A stretch of 64,000 nucleotides of DNA. Source: Taeniopygia guttata. Taxonomy: Eukaryota; Chordata; Aves; Passeriformes; Estrildidae. Numbering within the stretch: the first letter of the stretch is position 1; each line of letters begins with the position of its first letter. Positions 10,558 through 22,385 of this stretch are shown here, in pieces. Location: positions 149,753,001-149,817,000 of the forward strand of contig NC_133026.1 of NCBI RefSeq assembly GCF_048771995.1, in the 5' to 3' direction. The notes under the pieces were generated by a model. That model was not told where the DNA came from. It did not search any database and worked only from the letters and a program-made list of their open reading frames with translations. Position numbers and translations under genes: made by a program.

Positions 10558-10937
10558 AGGAAAAGCGAGGCCGGTGTCTGTGGCAACCCAGATTTTGGCA
10601 GCATCCCCTCGCTCGCCACCCCCTCGCTCACGCCCCCAGACTCGACGCGAGAAGCGCTGGAAAGGTGCTGGAGACAGTTGGAGGGATGGATGAGTAATCG
10701 CACCTTCCGCCTCTCGCAGCGCAGGAAAAACACTTATTCCTTCCACAACTCTTTACTCAGCAAGGACATCATTAACATGCGTCCCCTGGCAGGGCTCGGG
10801 GAGGGCGGGGTGAGGAGGAATTCGGTGTGTCAGACGCCCACGGTGCCCCCGCACACCCCCTGAGCTCTCACACACACGCAGGGTGAGCTCACTCCTCATG
10901 CAAATGCCTCTGGGGATGGTGGTAAAGCAGCAGCAGG

Positions 10938-10961
10938 AAAAAAAAAAAAAAAAAAAAAAAA
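10938..10961. repeat. Poly-A run and polypurine tract
   Basis: A 24-base A run continues into a purine-only-like stretch to about 11010, about 0.5 kb upstream of the ARC start site. Confidence 0.9.
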
Positions 10962-11297
10962 GGGAGAGAAGAGAAAGGAAAAGCAAAGAGGAGGGGGGAA
11001 GCAGAGGGGGAAACACTCAAAGGAGCCACTTCAGCACAAATTGGAACGCTCTGGACTTTCTCAGGCTTTGGTAGGTGGGAGTCATCCCCGCGGCTTAATT
11101 GCACCAGACCAACCACTATCTTGGGAATATGGGTGAGGGAGGGGGACGACATCCTGGTTTTTACACCGAATTAAATCCGCCCATCAAAAGCCTGTTCTGT
11201 ACTTAGCTTTGAATCAGATGCTTAATCAGTGAGCCAGCCCACCAGTGCAGATGAAGCTACATTTGTTCTTCGCTCTTGACAAGGCAGGAAAAGCCAA

Positions 11298-11307
11298 CCA
11301 TAAAAGG
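11298..11307. promoter_or_regulatory. CArG box (SRF site) upstream of ARC
   Basis: The sequence CCATAAAAGG fits the SRF consensus CC(A/T)6GG exactly. It lies about 0.85 kb upstream of the predicted ARC start site. SRF sites drive mammalian ARC from proximal elements and from a distal synaptic-activity element. Chance occurrence is possible, and no adjacent MEF2 or CRE consensus is seen. Confidence 0.4.
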
Positions 11308-11309
11308 AG

Positions 11310-12514
11310 TCTCCGGGTCTTACATAAGCCAGAGATAAAGGATTCCCTAATCCAAGAGAGTTTCCCCGCCGGAACACCCTCAGAGAGGTGCTGAGGACAT
11401 CTGGGCCTTCTTGTCCCTTTCCAGTGACAGTGGCCGGAGGCAGGGGGATGCTGATCCATCAGGATAATCTAAAAAGGGGGTTTGAGCCTGTTGGCAGCAG
11501 GGTGGTGATGGGAGGGGGGGTGCCCTGCCTGTGCTCAGGGATGGTGGGCAGTGTGCCTGCAAGGCTGAGGATGGGTCCTCACTCCCAAAGCTCCTGGCTC
11601 GGTGTTTCCTGGTGGGAATTCAGCCATCCCAGAGGAGCAAAAAGAGGAGGAGGCAGAGCGTGTTTCAGTGAAGTCCTGCTGGAAGGAGGCCCTGGTGAGC
11701 CCAGGTATTTGGTTAAAGCAGAATCACAAACTGGTGGTGGTTAAGTTGAAGGGCGTGAGGGGCAGGGGTCAGGATTCCCTTTTTCCCCCTCAAATCTATG
11801 TGGCATCTGTTCCCTAGCAGGTGGTGGTTCTCAGGGAACAAGAGGGTTACTTAGGGCAGCAGCAGCTCACCTTGAAGGGCTGCATGGCTTGGTTGAAAGG
11901 AGGGAGGGTCAGTGAGTGGGGAAGGGGACAAAACCTTGAGGATGTAACACAGAATTCCTAATCCAGCAGCCTCTGCCAATGCCACTTCTTCTGACTGCCC
12001 CCTGCCTTGCTTACTTCTCCAATTTCACCCAGTTTTCCTCAGATTTTGGGGCAGCTGTGTTTGTGTTCAGAAAAAGTCAAACGTCAGTCACCTGAGGGGT
12101 TGGGACAGATCTGGAGCCTTTCATGCTGCGGTTTCAGTGCCCCAGAATCTGCCTCAAACCTGCTCTTCCAGGAAGAGATAACATGGATTGGGAGAGATCT
12201 GCAACCTTTGTACCTCTGGATTGGTGCAAAGATATTCCCCGGAGAGCTTTTCACCCAGAAACCGCAGAAATGACCCATAGGATGGGGACAATATAAAGTG
12301 GCATTAACTCTGCAGGATGACCTGCATTCAGCCTCTCCTTGTCCCATCAAATGCCAGAGTCTGGGATGAAATGGCTCCTAAACCTGCCCTGATAAATGAG
12401 TCCCTTTCCGGGCCCTGCTGCCTCTCTTTGCTCCTCCCTTTCGTTTTCAGTTGGGGAGGAATCCTGGATCTGAGCGGCCTCGTTTGACACTCAGCGCAGG
12501 ATCTCAGGATTATT
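11310..12514. other. ARC upstream flank, no gene seen
   Basis: Repeat-free sequence of moderate GC. It may hold ARC regulatory sites, but I recognise none beyond the CArG box at its edge. Confidence 0.4.
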
Positions 12515-13060
12515 AAGGATGAAGGAGACTCAGGAGGTTTCTAGCTCAACCTCCTACTCCGAGCTGAGTCAGCTGCTGGGTCAGCTGAGCTGGTTTCAGA
12601 TACCGAAAACCCCAGGGATGGCGATTGCTCAGAGGGAAAACCTTTCTCCTTGTACCCAAACTGAATTTGGAATTTGGACCTGCTGCCTCTTGTCCTCTAA
12701 CCAGCCACCAGAAATCCTGGTTTTATCTCCTTGATAACCCCCCACAGGGACAGAACACTTCTGTTAGGTCCCCCAAATCCATTACTTCTCCAGCATCTAA
12801 TCCCACACCAGGCACCAGTTCTGACCGTCCCAATGGTCTGAACTCATTCCCTGTGATCAGTGTCTTGCATTAAGAGGCCCAGACCCGATTGCAGCAGCTA
12901 AATATGATCTAAAATGCTCTGACTGGAGGGGGATAATCACTTCCACGATCTCCTGGCTGTATTTATGCTCCCACAATCCAGGATAATTATTCTGCTACCA
13001 GGACACGCTGCTGTATCATTTTCAGCCTGCTGAGCACTCCCAGGTCCAGTTCTCCCAGTC
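12515..13060 (-). mobile_element. Ancient, decayed CR1 LINE
   Basis: Weak but ordered matches to antisense CR1 text: TTTCTAGCTCAACCTCCTAC, then GCTGCCTCTTGTCCT, then the CTGCTGAGCACTCCCAGGTC segment. It is much more diverged than other copies here. Confidence 0.55.
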
Positions 13061-16000
13061 AGTTGCTGACAGGGACTCTTTTTCCCCCAGAAATTCCAGA
13101 ATTAGCCCTTTCTGAACATCACCACGATTCTCTTGGCTCTTCTCTCCAGCTTTTCCAGGTCTCTGGGTTAATCTCATTCAGCCTCCTTTCACAGAGCTCT
13201 CCCCCTAATCACTCTCCTCCTAATTCTGTGGAGGTGGTGGGGGAGGTGGGAGAAGTGAGGACAAATGGGGGTTTTCCTTCTGGACCTGCTGGGGAATGAG
13301 TTGCTGATTAAGACATGTGTGATAAGCATTTTCTTTGTATTTCTAATTAAAGCGAGGTGCGTGGGAAGAGGAGGAGGAGAGAGGGGAGCCGGAAGCCAAG
13401 GGAGGAGGGAAATGTGGAGCGAGGTGATGGAGAGAGGCAATTTGAGGCAGACAGGCAGATCCCGGGCACGGAGAGGCAGCCAGGTATGGAAGGACAGGAT
13501 CCACGGATTGGGACAGGATGGGGAGGAGGCAGAAGTCTTCTGGGTGGCCACAGGGTGTCCAAGATAAGAGAGGGGCAAGAAGAGCAGAAAGGAAAGTGGG
13601 AAGTGAGGATGAGGGCAAACAGTTTCCTCCAGAAGAACTCAGCTGAAGCAAGGGAAGCAGAGAAAATAGCAAAAAGCCACATCTCATAGCTCAGCAGGGA
13701 TGGTGTCAACGTGGGTTGTCTCCCTAGAGCTTCCTGGAGAGTTTTACAGAACCGTAGGTTAGGATCAGATCCAAAAAAAAAATGAGGAGAGAGAAAGGGG
13801 AAAGCCAACAGACCAATTAAAGGCAGCAAAAGGAGCATGTGGCAGTGAGCAGCAGCTGAGCCTTCCCCTGAGGGGAGAGGGACCAGAATAAAGGGACACC
13901 AGTCACTGGCACCTTCCCCGGTGCTGTCACTGTCTGCTGAGGACACGGTGCACCCAGAGCCTGGTGGCACTCACCCCTTGGCATCAGTTCAGGCTGTGGG
14001 CTCTCTCTGCACCTCGCCTGAGAGCAAATGTGTTTGGTTTGGGGTTTTTTTGGGGGGGTTGCCAGGCCTTCGCCACCTCATCTGGAGGAGTGTTCTGCTC
14101 AGAGGCACCTTATGGCAAGAGATGTCACTGCTTGGAGAGCAGCCTGAGCTGTGGGCCAGATGAACCTGGTGGGTGAGGGAGAAGGGAGAGATTCCGAGGG
14201 AAACTTGGGGAAGTTTCTGGTGCAGCTGATTTAGTGCTGCACACTAAATTTAGTGCTGCACACCGCTCTGAAGAGCTCTGGCGGGTGCTGAAGTGCCCTC
14301 CTGTGCTGCCAGGGTCTCTCCCCAGTTGTGCACTGAGATGTGCATTTTGTTCCTCCTCGGAATCTCTGTCTGGAGGAGCCTTTCCTTCACCCAGGACTCT
14401 TTGAAGCACCTGAAATTAGAAGCCTGAAGCCATGTGGGCAATTCATCCCATATTCTTGCAGGAACTAATATCTTCTAGTGGTGAACAAGGGATTTTCTGC
14501 ATTATCCTGTATTCCCTATGCTAGAATTTTCCCTTTCCCTTCCATAATTGCTTCCTCTTTCTAGAAGAAAGAAGAAGAAAATAAGAAACCACATTTTGCC
14601 CCCATCTACCTCCATATCTTTTCAATCCCTATTGATTCTCCCACAGCTCACCAGACAAAGCTGCCCAGTCATTTGTTTGGTAGCAAAACCCTCGGAAGGA
14701 AATAAAATTAAGAAGAAACTAAGGTGTTGAGCTTTTAAACTGGCAAGGAAAGAAAGAGGAAAAAGAATAGCTCATTTAATTTGCACCATACGTTTCTATT
14801 CATCCGTCTCCAGCCCTGGAACACTTTATTGCACCGGAGCTGGCACTCACAACGCAGAGTTTTGCTTTTAAAACATGGCTCACACGTCAGTAGGTCCTTT
14901 GTTCCTGGCCACCCATTGTCCCCCAGGCCCACGTCACTTACTGGGAGGGTGTGGAAGCAATTGGGAATCTCAGGGTATCCTGCTATCAATATTACCCCAT
15001 AATGATGATTGTTATTAGTGCTGCTCCTTCTGGTGCAGAATTCTCTCCGTTATTCCTTTTCATCTGGAAAGCCCTACTTTGAGAGGAAGATAAAGTGCTT
15101 TGTTTTCCAACTAAAAATATCTCCCGTGTTTTGCAATTCTCCCCTCTTCTTATTTAATGAGATGTTTGTTATTTTGGTTTTCTTGCTGGGCAGAGGAAAT
15201 GTTAATGAATCTCTCCTTGTTCTGCTTTTTGCCTCCTCAAGCCTGCCTGAGGCTAAAGCAAGGAAATCGAAGGAGATATCAGCATTTTTCACACCTTGGC
15301 GTTGGCTGTTATGACCCTCCCGAGGTCAACACAAATAGAAAGAGATCTCCAAATGAACTTCATTTTCCTTCCCCTGCACAGCCCTGAGGAGCTGAAAAAA
15401 CACATTTGTCGCTGTGTCAAAGGGCCTGGTTCACAACTGGTTTGTGACATTTCTTCTGCCACATTTTACAGCTGAGTTTGACCCACTTTGGGCCTCACAC
15501 TTGACTCCTCGCCCACCTGCTCCCCTTCAGGGTGTCCCTCTAAGTGTTCCAGTAAAAGTTTCTGATTTTAATGGTTTTTTTTTTTTTTTTTACTCCTCCT
15601 CAGCAGCAAACACTGCAAGTCACAGCCAAAAAAAGGGAGAGCGGTGGGGTGGCTGTGAGGAGCAGACCTGGTTCCTCTTGGCTGAGGAGCTCTGCTCCTC
15701 ATCCTCTGCCACCATCCCACAGACATCTGCAGATTGTTTGTGGCCCATGGAGCCAGTCCACTCCTCCCCTGCATCCCATTTCAGTCTGGGCTTCACAATG
15801 ACACCCCCAAGGCCGTGTGAGAGGAGTGGTGGTGCTGGAGCATTGGGATGTCACAGCCACACAGGGAAAATGAGGCATGGTCCTTGCTGGTGGCATCAAA
15901 TCCTGCCCTGGATGATGATTCCTGACCAAAGGGATCTGTTCAGCCACAGGTTTTTGGCTGTACCAGCTGCTCAGGTGATGAGGAGTGCTCCAGACCTTTC

Positions 16001-17644
16001 CTGCTCCTGCTTATCCTGCTGTTCCCATGGGTGAATCCATGTTGAGCCTCTCTTTCACTTTTATTAGTGCCTACATGGATTTTTCTCCTGCCCTAGAGCA
16101 CATGGGAAGGACTTTAGGGGTGGTGGGAGCCTCGTTTTCCATCACTGAAGTCAGACTGGCTCATGGGAAGATTTCCATCTTCAGACTCGCTGCTATGGGC
16201 TGTGGGGAGGATGGAGAAATGGGATTGTCCTGTGGCCATAAGAGAAAATCCTGCCTTGTGGTGGTGAGCAGCCAGAGCTGATTCATTCCATGGAGAATGC
16301 ACCACAGCCCCTCTTCCACATCAAATGACAGAGTCCTGCCTTTCCTGTGAGTTGCAGCACCTCTGCTTCCATGAGGGAATGCGCCTGAGGAATATAAGGA
16401 ATGCTCCGGGGAGGTTTTGCATGTGGTACTTCGAGCGTCCTCCAAGGTACCACCCAGACATTTTCCTCCCTGCCTGAACCACTGACCAGTTACTGCCTTG
16501 CTGAATGGATGGATGGTTTTTCTCTCTTCGGGAACATCTAACCCCTCACCCCCTAAATGCTTTATTTTCCCTCATTTGGGCTGAAATCCCAAAGCATTTC
16601 CAAACCTGTCCAGGATTTGGCCACAGAGGTGTCTGAGGACAACACATCGGATAAAGCCAAATTTAAAGCCATGTTCTGCCTAATTTGGCATCAGGGTTTC
16701 AACCCAAGTGCCCTCAGTGATGGGACATTCCTAAAAATGAAGGGAAAACCTCAGTGCTTTATTACCACTCATTTTTGTGGGCATGGTTTGTGGCTATCTC
16801 TGAACAGGGATGTGTGTGTGTCTGTCTGCACTGGGCTCCACTGGGGCATTCCAAGGGACACTAAGGGGACACGGAGTCTTTCCATGATCACAGCAGGACA
16901 CAAGGCTGCTGTTCCCAGCCCAATCCATGTCCCCAGAGCTCTGTCACCTCCCTGCCCTCACAGCCATCAAAGACACAAACCAGGCCACTGATCTCCTCTT
17001 TTTAGCGGTTCTATCACCAAGCTGTGACTCAATTTACTTTTTTTCCTCCACCTCTCCATATTGCTTCTCCTTCTTCTAAGCTGTTTTTGTCCCCACCAAG
17101 CACTGCTGTTAACAAAAGATTTCCTCTAAACATCCTCGCGAATCTCACCTATCCACAGGGAGCCACGGCTGGAATCAGTGCAGAAATTGTCCCCTTGTCC
17201 CAAGAAAACAACAGAGCACCTGCCTCATGTGGCAAAGAGGCTCCTGCATCGCTAGGAACAGCAGGGGTGATGCGAGGTCACTTCTGAAATAAACGGAGCC
17301 TCATTCAGCTCATCCTCATCCCAACCCAATTCCACCAGCTTTCCCATTTCCTTTATTTAAGTACTTGTAAATGAGAGATGGGTAATTAGGGCCAGCAGGG
17401 AAGCTTGAGGGGAAACGGAATAACGTGAGAAACAAGCAGCAGACTGCCACTAATTTCTTCCTTCCAAATCTAGCAGGCCCCAGACGTCACTAAAACCTTA
17501 TTAAAACAGGGGTGGGAGGAGCTGGGGAGTGAGTTGCTGTGGAAAGATTTTCAGGAGTTCCTTGCTCCAAAAACCACTCACAACTCCTCAGCACATCACT
17601 TCCCCAGCACTGAACACAACTCCTTGGTGGTCTCAGGCTGGAGG
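13061..17644. other. Non-coding, no gene seen
   Basis: Contains a purine-rich block (13350-13480), a 19-bp tandem duplication at 14229-14264 (unit ATTTAGTGCTGCACACTAA) and a T run at 15572-15591. Longer open frames at 13347-13970 and 15414-16034 are low-complexity and not protein-like. Confidence 0.5.
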
Positions 17645-17885
17645 TCATAGAATCCTAGAAAAGTTTGGGTGGGAAGGGACCTCTGAAGAGCATCCCACCC
17701 CTTTCCCCCTTTTCCATGAGCACCTTCCGTTAGTCCCGATTGCTCCGAGCCCCATCCAACCTTGAACACTTCCAGGGATGGGATAGCCACAGGACGAGAA
17801 GCATAAATCTGGGACAGGAGTGATCCTGACACCAATCTGTTCCTTGTCCCCACAAGATCACAGGAATTTATTCTATCTCCCTTCT
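17645..17885 (-). mobile_element. CR1 LINE fragment
   Basis: Begins CATAGAATCCTAGAAAAGTT and runs to the GGGATGGGATAGCCAC segment. Confidence 0.85.
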
Positions 17886-17987
17886 CCTCAGGTCGTTTTT
17901 CAAGAGGAAATATCTATTAAAAAAAAACCAAACAAAGCTGCTGATGGAAATTTTTATCCCCATAGATCTGTTGGATCTTAGCAAGAC

Positions 17988-18110
17988 CGAAAGGGGAAGG
18001 GAATAATAAAGAAAACAACGGGGGGAAAAGGGAGGGGAAAAAAGAGAGGAAAAAAAAAAAGGGAGGGAAAATAAAAGGAAAGAAAATACAGGAAAAAAGG
18101 AAAAAAAATC
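17988..18110 (+). repeat. Polypurine tract
   Basis: About 120 bp almost entirely A and G (GGGGAAAAGGGAGGGGAAAA pattern), capable of triplex formation in principle. Confidence 0.85.
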
Positions 18111-18159
18111 TAACAGTACAGTGACAGCTGGAGTTATTGAGCCTGATTTTAGTGACAGA

Positions 18160-18790
18160 TCCCTAAGGATTGCAGAATTTTTTGTTCGCGTCCCTCAGAC
18201 ATGACGTGGGCCGGGATGATCCCGCTGTAGGACGATCGGGATGGGATGGGCAGCACTTCCCTGCTGCTGGGCTCCTGCTCCCAGCCTGGCGGATGATGGG
18301 GAGGCGCTGGCAGCTCGCTCCCAGCACAACGGGATCGAGCTCTCCATGGATCCCCGCAGGAATGCTGCGACAGAGAAAGGGAAGGATTTTGGGGAGGGAG
18401 GATGCAGGGTCATTCATCCAACCCTGCCAACACTCCCCTGCCCTGTCTCCCCTCTCACACAGAGCTCTGACCTTCCCGGAGGAGCCTCAGCCCCCGCTGC
18501 GGGGGAGGATGCGCTACCCTGGATCTCCCACCTCGCTCCCCCACTTTTCTTTTTTCTTTTTTTTTTTTGCTTTCCAGCATTTCCAGCAGCCAGGTTTGGC
18601 TGCGGGGAGGGAGGGGAGGGCGAGGCGAAGCGGCAGCTCCGCGTTAATGGGAGAGGAGAGAAGCCGAGGGTAGAGCATCCATCCCCGCAGGTACCTGGAG
18701 AGCCGTGAGCCATCCCGGGATGAGACACCGGCGGTGGGCGGGAGTGCGGAGGAGAAGGGGGGAGTGGGAGAGGGGCAGACAAATGGATGA
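18160..18790. promoter_or_regulatory. GC-rich patch, possible regulatory element
   Basis: GC- and CpG-enriched relative to its neighbours, free of CR1, and followed by a (GT)n run at 18795-18815. It includes several CGGG- and GCGG-rich stretches. No exon or protein is recognised, so an unannotated promoter or enhancer is only a suggestion. Confidence 0.25.
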
Positions 18791-19089
18791 GTAGTGTGTG
18801 TGTGTGTGTTTGTGTTCCGGGGGATCTGCCACACGCTCCTGCCTTTCTTCCACCTGCCTGCCATCAGGGAAGGGAGGCAGATGCCGGGTGAGCTTTCCAG
18901 GGGGTGAAGATGAGCCACGGTAGCACCCCCAAGGCATTGCTAAAATGGGGATGCTGTGGGCATGGTTCCCCAAATGTGGTGCCTGCTCTGGGGGGGTTAG
19001 AGCCAGGTTTTCTCATCTTTTGGAGATGCATCAGGGAGGGGATGAGAGCCCCTGCAGTGCTGCTTTGCTTGGAGGCAGGAAGGCTCTCT

Positions 19090-19205
19090 GGAGGAATCAT
19101 ACAATCCTCGAATCGTAGGATTTGGGTGGAATGGGCATAAAAATAAACCCATTCCAACCCCCTGCCATGGGCAGGGACACCTTCCTCCGGACCAGGCTGC
19201 TGAGA
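19090..19205 (-). mobile_element. CR1 LINE fragment
   Basis: Short antisense 3' end with CCATTCCAACCCCCTGCCAT and an extra A-rich insertion. Confidence 0.8.
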
Positions 19206-19493
19206 ACAATGTTTAGAGAGTTTGTGAGGGAGGAGAAACCCTAAGATTTGGAGTTTTATGGCCTCTACAATGTACACAGGCAGATCCTTCCTTCCCATCC
19301 ACTGCTGGTTCTCCAAAATCCTTCAACTCCCTCCCCAAGTTTTGTGAGGGTGACACAATCTCGCCAGGGTACCCCCAGGTTTCTGTCAGTGGTCGTGCAG
19401 GAAGTGTACTGAACATGAAATCTCTACCCAAACTTCGAGTTTAAGTGGGGATGAGGAGGTGGAGGTTGCATTAAAATTGTGTTTATCACTTAC

Positions 19494-19860
19494 GTGGAAT
19501 CATGGAATTGTTACTGTTGGAAAATACCTCTAAGGTCACTGGCACAGGGTGTCCAGAGAAGCTGTGGCTGCCCAATCCCTGGAAGTGTCCAAGGCCAGGT
19601 TGGATGGAGCTTGGAGAAGCCTGGGATGGTGGAAGGTGTCCCTGACCATGGCAGGGGGAGGAACTGGATGATTTTGGAGGTCCCTTCCAGCCCAGACCAT
19701 TCCGTGATCAGCAGTGATCAAATTCAATGATCGCCAAGTCCAGCTGTGACCCCAGCAGCACCACTGTGTTCACCACTAAACCGTGCCCTCAAATCATTAA
19801 AAATTTGTCTGATTTTGTCCAAAACAGATGTGGGATAGGGTTCCCTTCCCAGGAATTTTG
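19494..19860 (-). mobile_element. Older CR1 LINE split by a younger one
   Basis: Antisense text GGAATCATGGAATTGTTACT up to 19540 resumes after 19705 with CCAAGTCCAGCTGTGACC and CACCACTAAACCGTGCCC. The two halves join into one CR1 subfamily order. Confidence 0.75.
19541..19705 (+). mobile_element. CR1 LINE inserted inside another CR1
   Basis: Sense 3' end from TCCAGAGAAGCTGTGGCTGC to CCCAGACCATTCCGTGATC, in opposite orientation to its host CR1. Confidence 0.85.
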
Positions 19861-20094
19861 GGAAACCATGTTCAGAACATGTCTGTTTTAACTGGGACGT
19901 GAATTGTGGTTTCTTCACGGCTGAAGAGTTCTCACCCCACCCCCACCATCAGCAACTACCTGACTTCTGCAAGAGCTTTGCATTTTGGATAATAATAACC
20001 ATCCATTGGACCAGACCAAGGTATCAACCTGACTGTCTTCAATCTCAGAATACACACCCCAGGCTGTGCATCCCATATGTCACAGGAAAGCCAA

Positions 20095-20275
20095 CACCAG
20101 AGAATTGTGTAGGTGGGAGAACGGCTCTAAGACCATGAGGCCCAACCATTAAACCAGCACTGCCAATGTCCCCAGGTGCCACATCTACACATCTGTTAAA
20201 TCTCTCCGGGGGTGGGGACACCATGACTGTCACAGGCAGCCTGCTCCAACACCCATCCCCCTGACTGTGCACATT
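20095..20275 (-). mobile_element. CR1 LINE fragment, older subfamily
   Basis: Contains CCAACCATTAAACCAGCACT and GGTGCCACATCTACACATCT, the interior text of the same subfamily as the split element at 19494. Confidence 0.75.
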
Positions 20276-22224
20276 TGGTCCCACAGAGCACACACAGATC
20301 CCACCAGGAGTGACCAAGCCTTGCTCTGACCCAGAAGTGTTCACCAAAGGCACAGAGGTCCTGACATAGAAGGGATCTGAACTCACCACACCCAGGCTGA
20401 CCACCCCTAAGGGCACCTTATTTCCTTTCTCAGCCCCAAAACCAGAGGGTTTTCCCTCAGGCTGTTGGGTCTGGATGAATTTGTGGTTTGCATTGAAGTC
20501 TTGTGGGTTTAGGGGAGACCCCTGAAGCTCAAAAAGCAATTACCCAAGAGCTTCCAGGTAGGGTCCTGCCTGATTTCTGAAAGAACACCCCCTTCTCTTT
20601 AATTTGGGCACTGAATGACCAGCACAGAACTTTCTTCCTCCTCTTCTCTCCTCAAGTACTTGTACAAGATTGCCTGTGACATTTAGAGCAGCTAAAATTA
20701 TCTAAATTAAATATCTCCACTGGTTTCCCTTTGTTCTCATTTCCTTTCTAGTTCTTTCCTTCCAGAGAGCTGGAACATGTTCTTTAGACACTCTTTAAAG
20801 ACAAAAGGGAAAAAAAAACCCTCCCTACCCCAAACACCCAACAACTAAATCTCATATAGCTTCAGCTCAGCTTTATTTAGAAACACAGTTGAAATAAATG
20901 TTGTGAAGAATATTTTATTTTGCTCCAGGATTCATCCATAGGAGACAGGAGAGTGCCCAATAAAGTAATTCTGGATTGGAGGTGTGGGAGAAAGGGATAA
21001 AGGGTTGTGCACTGATTTTTGGGGGATACTTGGTGCCATGAGATAAAACACGGCGTTGTTGTCCTCTGTGATGTCCCCCATCTTGCCCACATGTTCATGG
21101 TGATAACACCTGGCCCTGTCGACTGACCTTTCATCTTTACAAATTCCCTGCCAATCTGTTCTGGGAGAGAAAATTCCTTCCCAGCATGAAATTTGGCAGC
21201 TGCTTCATCCCTGTGCCTGAGGCATGAATCACCAGAGTTAAGTAACAAACCCGTTTATACATCGAGATGCAATCACTGTCCAAGCAATCATCCTGTGCTT
21301 TTCCATGTGAAGCCCATTATTTGTAGATTCTGTTTATATTCATCTTTAAACCCCCCCCCCCCAATCTTTTCTTCCATTATTTTTTTTCTCCTGTACCTTC
21401 TGGATGTTTTGGAAGACAATGAAAAACTTCAGAAGGAGGCTGGGATGTTAAGAAGAGGCAGAAAATATCTCCCAGCGCCCAAGAATGGTTGTTTACTATT
21501 AATTTTAGGGGTTTCTGGGAAATCTCTCAGGGAACCTCACCAAAGAATGTTTGGCAAGAACAATTGGTTCCCTAATGAAGTTCAGGGCCACCTGGTTTGT
21601 GTATTAATATCTTATAAATATATTAACAATCCCTACGCACTTTAAAACACCTGTTATTTTTACAAATAATTTCTTGGTGCTGCTGTTCCGTCTTTTTAGC
21701 ACCTATTTCATTCCTCTGGTCTACTGACAGTTATTAAATGAGTGATTCCCAAATGTGTTTGGTTCATTCTGCTGAAAATGGAGTTTAGCTGGGTTGAGAT
21801 AAGCAGTGGGTGATCCATATTGGAAGGAAGATGTGGGGAAGGCGCAGGCACTGAGAGTTTGTGGGGGCAGAGCAGGATCTGCCAATGTTATTAAGGCTGG
21901 GGAAAGCAGCAGGACTTGAGCTGAGCTGCAGGATTGCAATATTCAGGAATTGGCACAAAGCAAATTTAGGACAAGGCTTGTGCCTCTCACTCCAAGACTC
22001 TCAGACGAGGTTTCTCCTGCTGCCTGGTCACCTGTGTCCTTGCAGGACACAACCATGGACATGGACATTGCTCTCTTTTTCCACACAGAGCTCAGGTGCC
22101 CTCATCCAGCCCAGAAAGTTCTGCCTTAAATACATTCCTTCCTCTGAAACTACGACTGGTGAACGCAGACCTCTGCTTTTCCAAATTTGCTCTTCCATTC
22201 TGAGTGAAATGCATCCAAGATGCT
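20276..22224. other. No gene seen
   Basis: Unique sequence with a 12-base C run at 21351-21362. Open frames are under 165 codons and unconvincing. Confidence 0.5.
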
Positions 22225-22385
22225 GTCCAGAGAAGCTGTGTCTGCCCATCCCTGGAAGTGTTCAAGGCCAGGTTGGGCAGGGCTTGGAGCAAGCTGGGAT
22301 AGTGGAAGATCCCATGGCAGGGAGATGGGAATGAGATGATTTTTAAGGTCCCTTCCAACCCAAACCATTGGAGGGTTCTAAGATC
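22225..22385 (+). mobile_element. CR1 LINE 3' end
   Basis: Sense copy, TCCAGAGAAGCTGTGTCTGC to CCTTCCAACCCAAACCATTG, followed 60 bp later by an A run. Confidence 0.88.

Larger units (their letters stand above)
10460..10860 (-). promoter_or_regulatory. ARC: ARC proximal promoter, CpG-rich
   Basis: This GC- and CpG-rich block lies directly upstream of the predicted start site. Besides the TATA and CCAAT boxes it carries TTACTCAGCA at 10752-10761, a MAF/AP-1-like variant. Its CpG content contrasts with the CR1-rich flank. ARC is known to be induced by synaptic activity through SRF, CREB and MEF2, but I see no consensus CRE inside this block. Confidence 0.6.

Noticed and set aside
13347-13970. 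207-aa minus-strand open frame
   Set aside because: Leu/Ser/Pro low-complexity composition from pyrimidine-rich DNA, with no recognisable domain.
15414-16034. 206-aa plus-strand open frame
   Set aside because: It runs through a T run (poly-Phe) and has no recognisable domain; chance frame.
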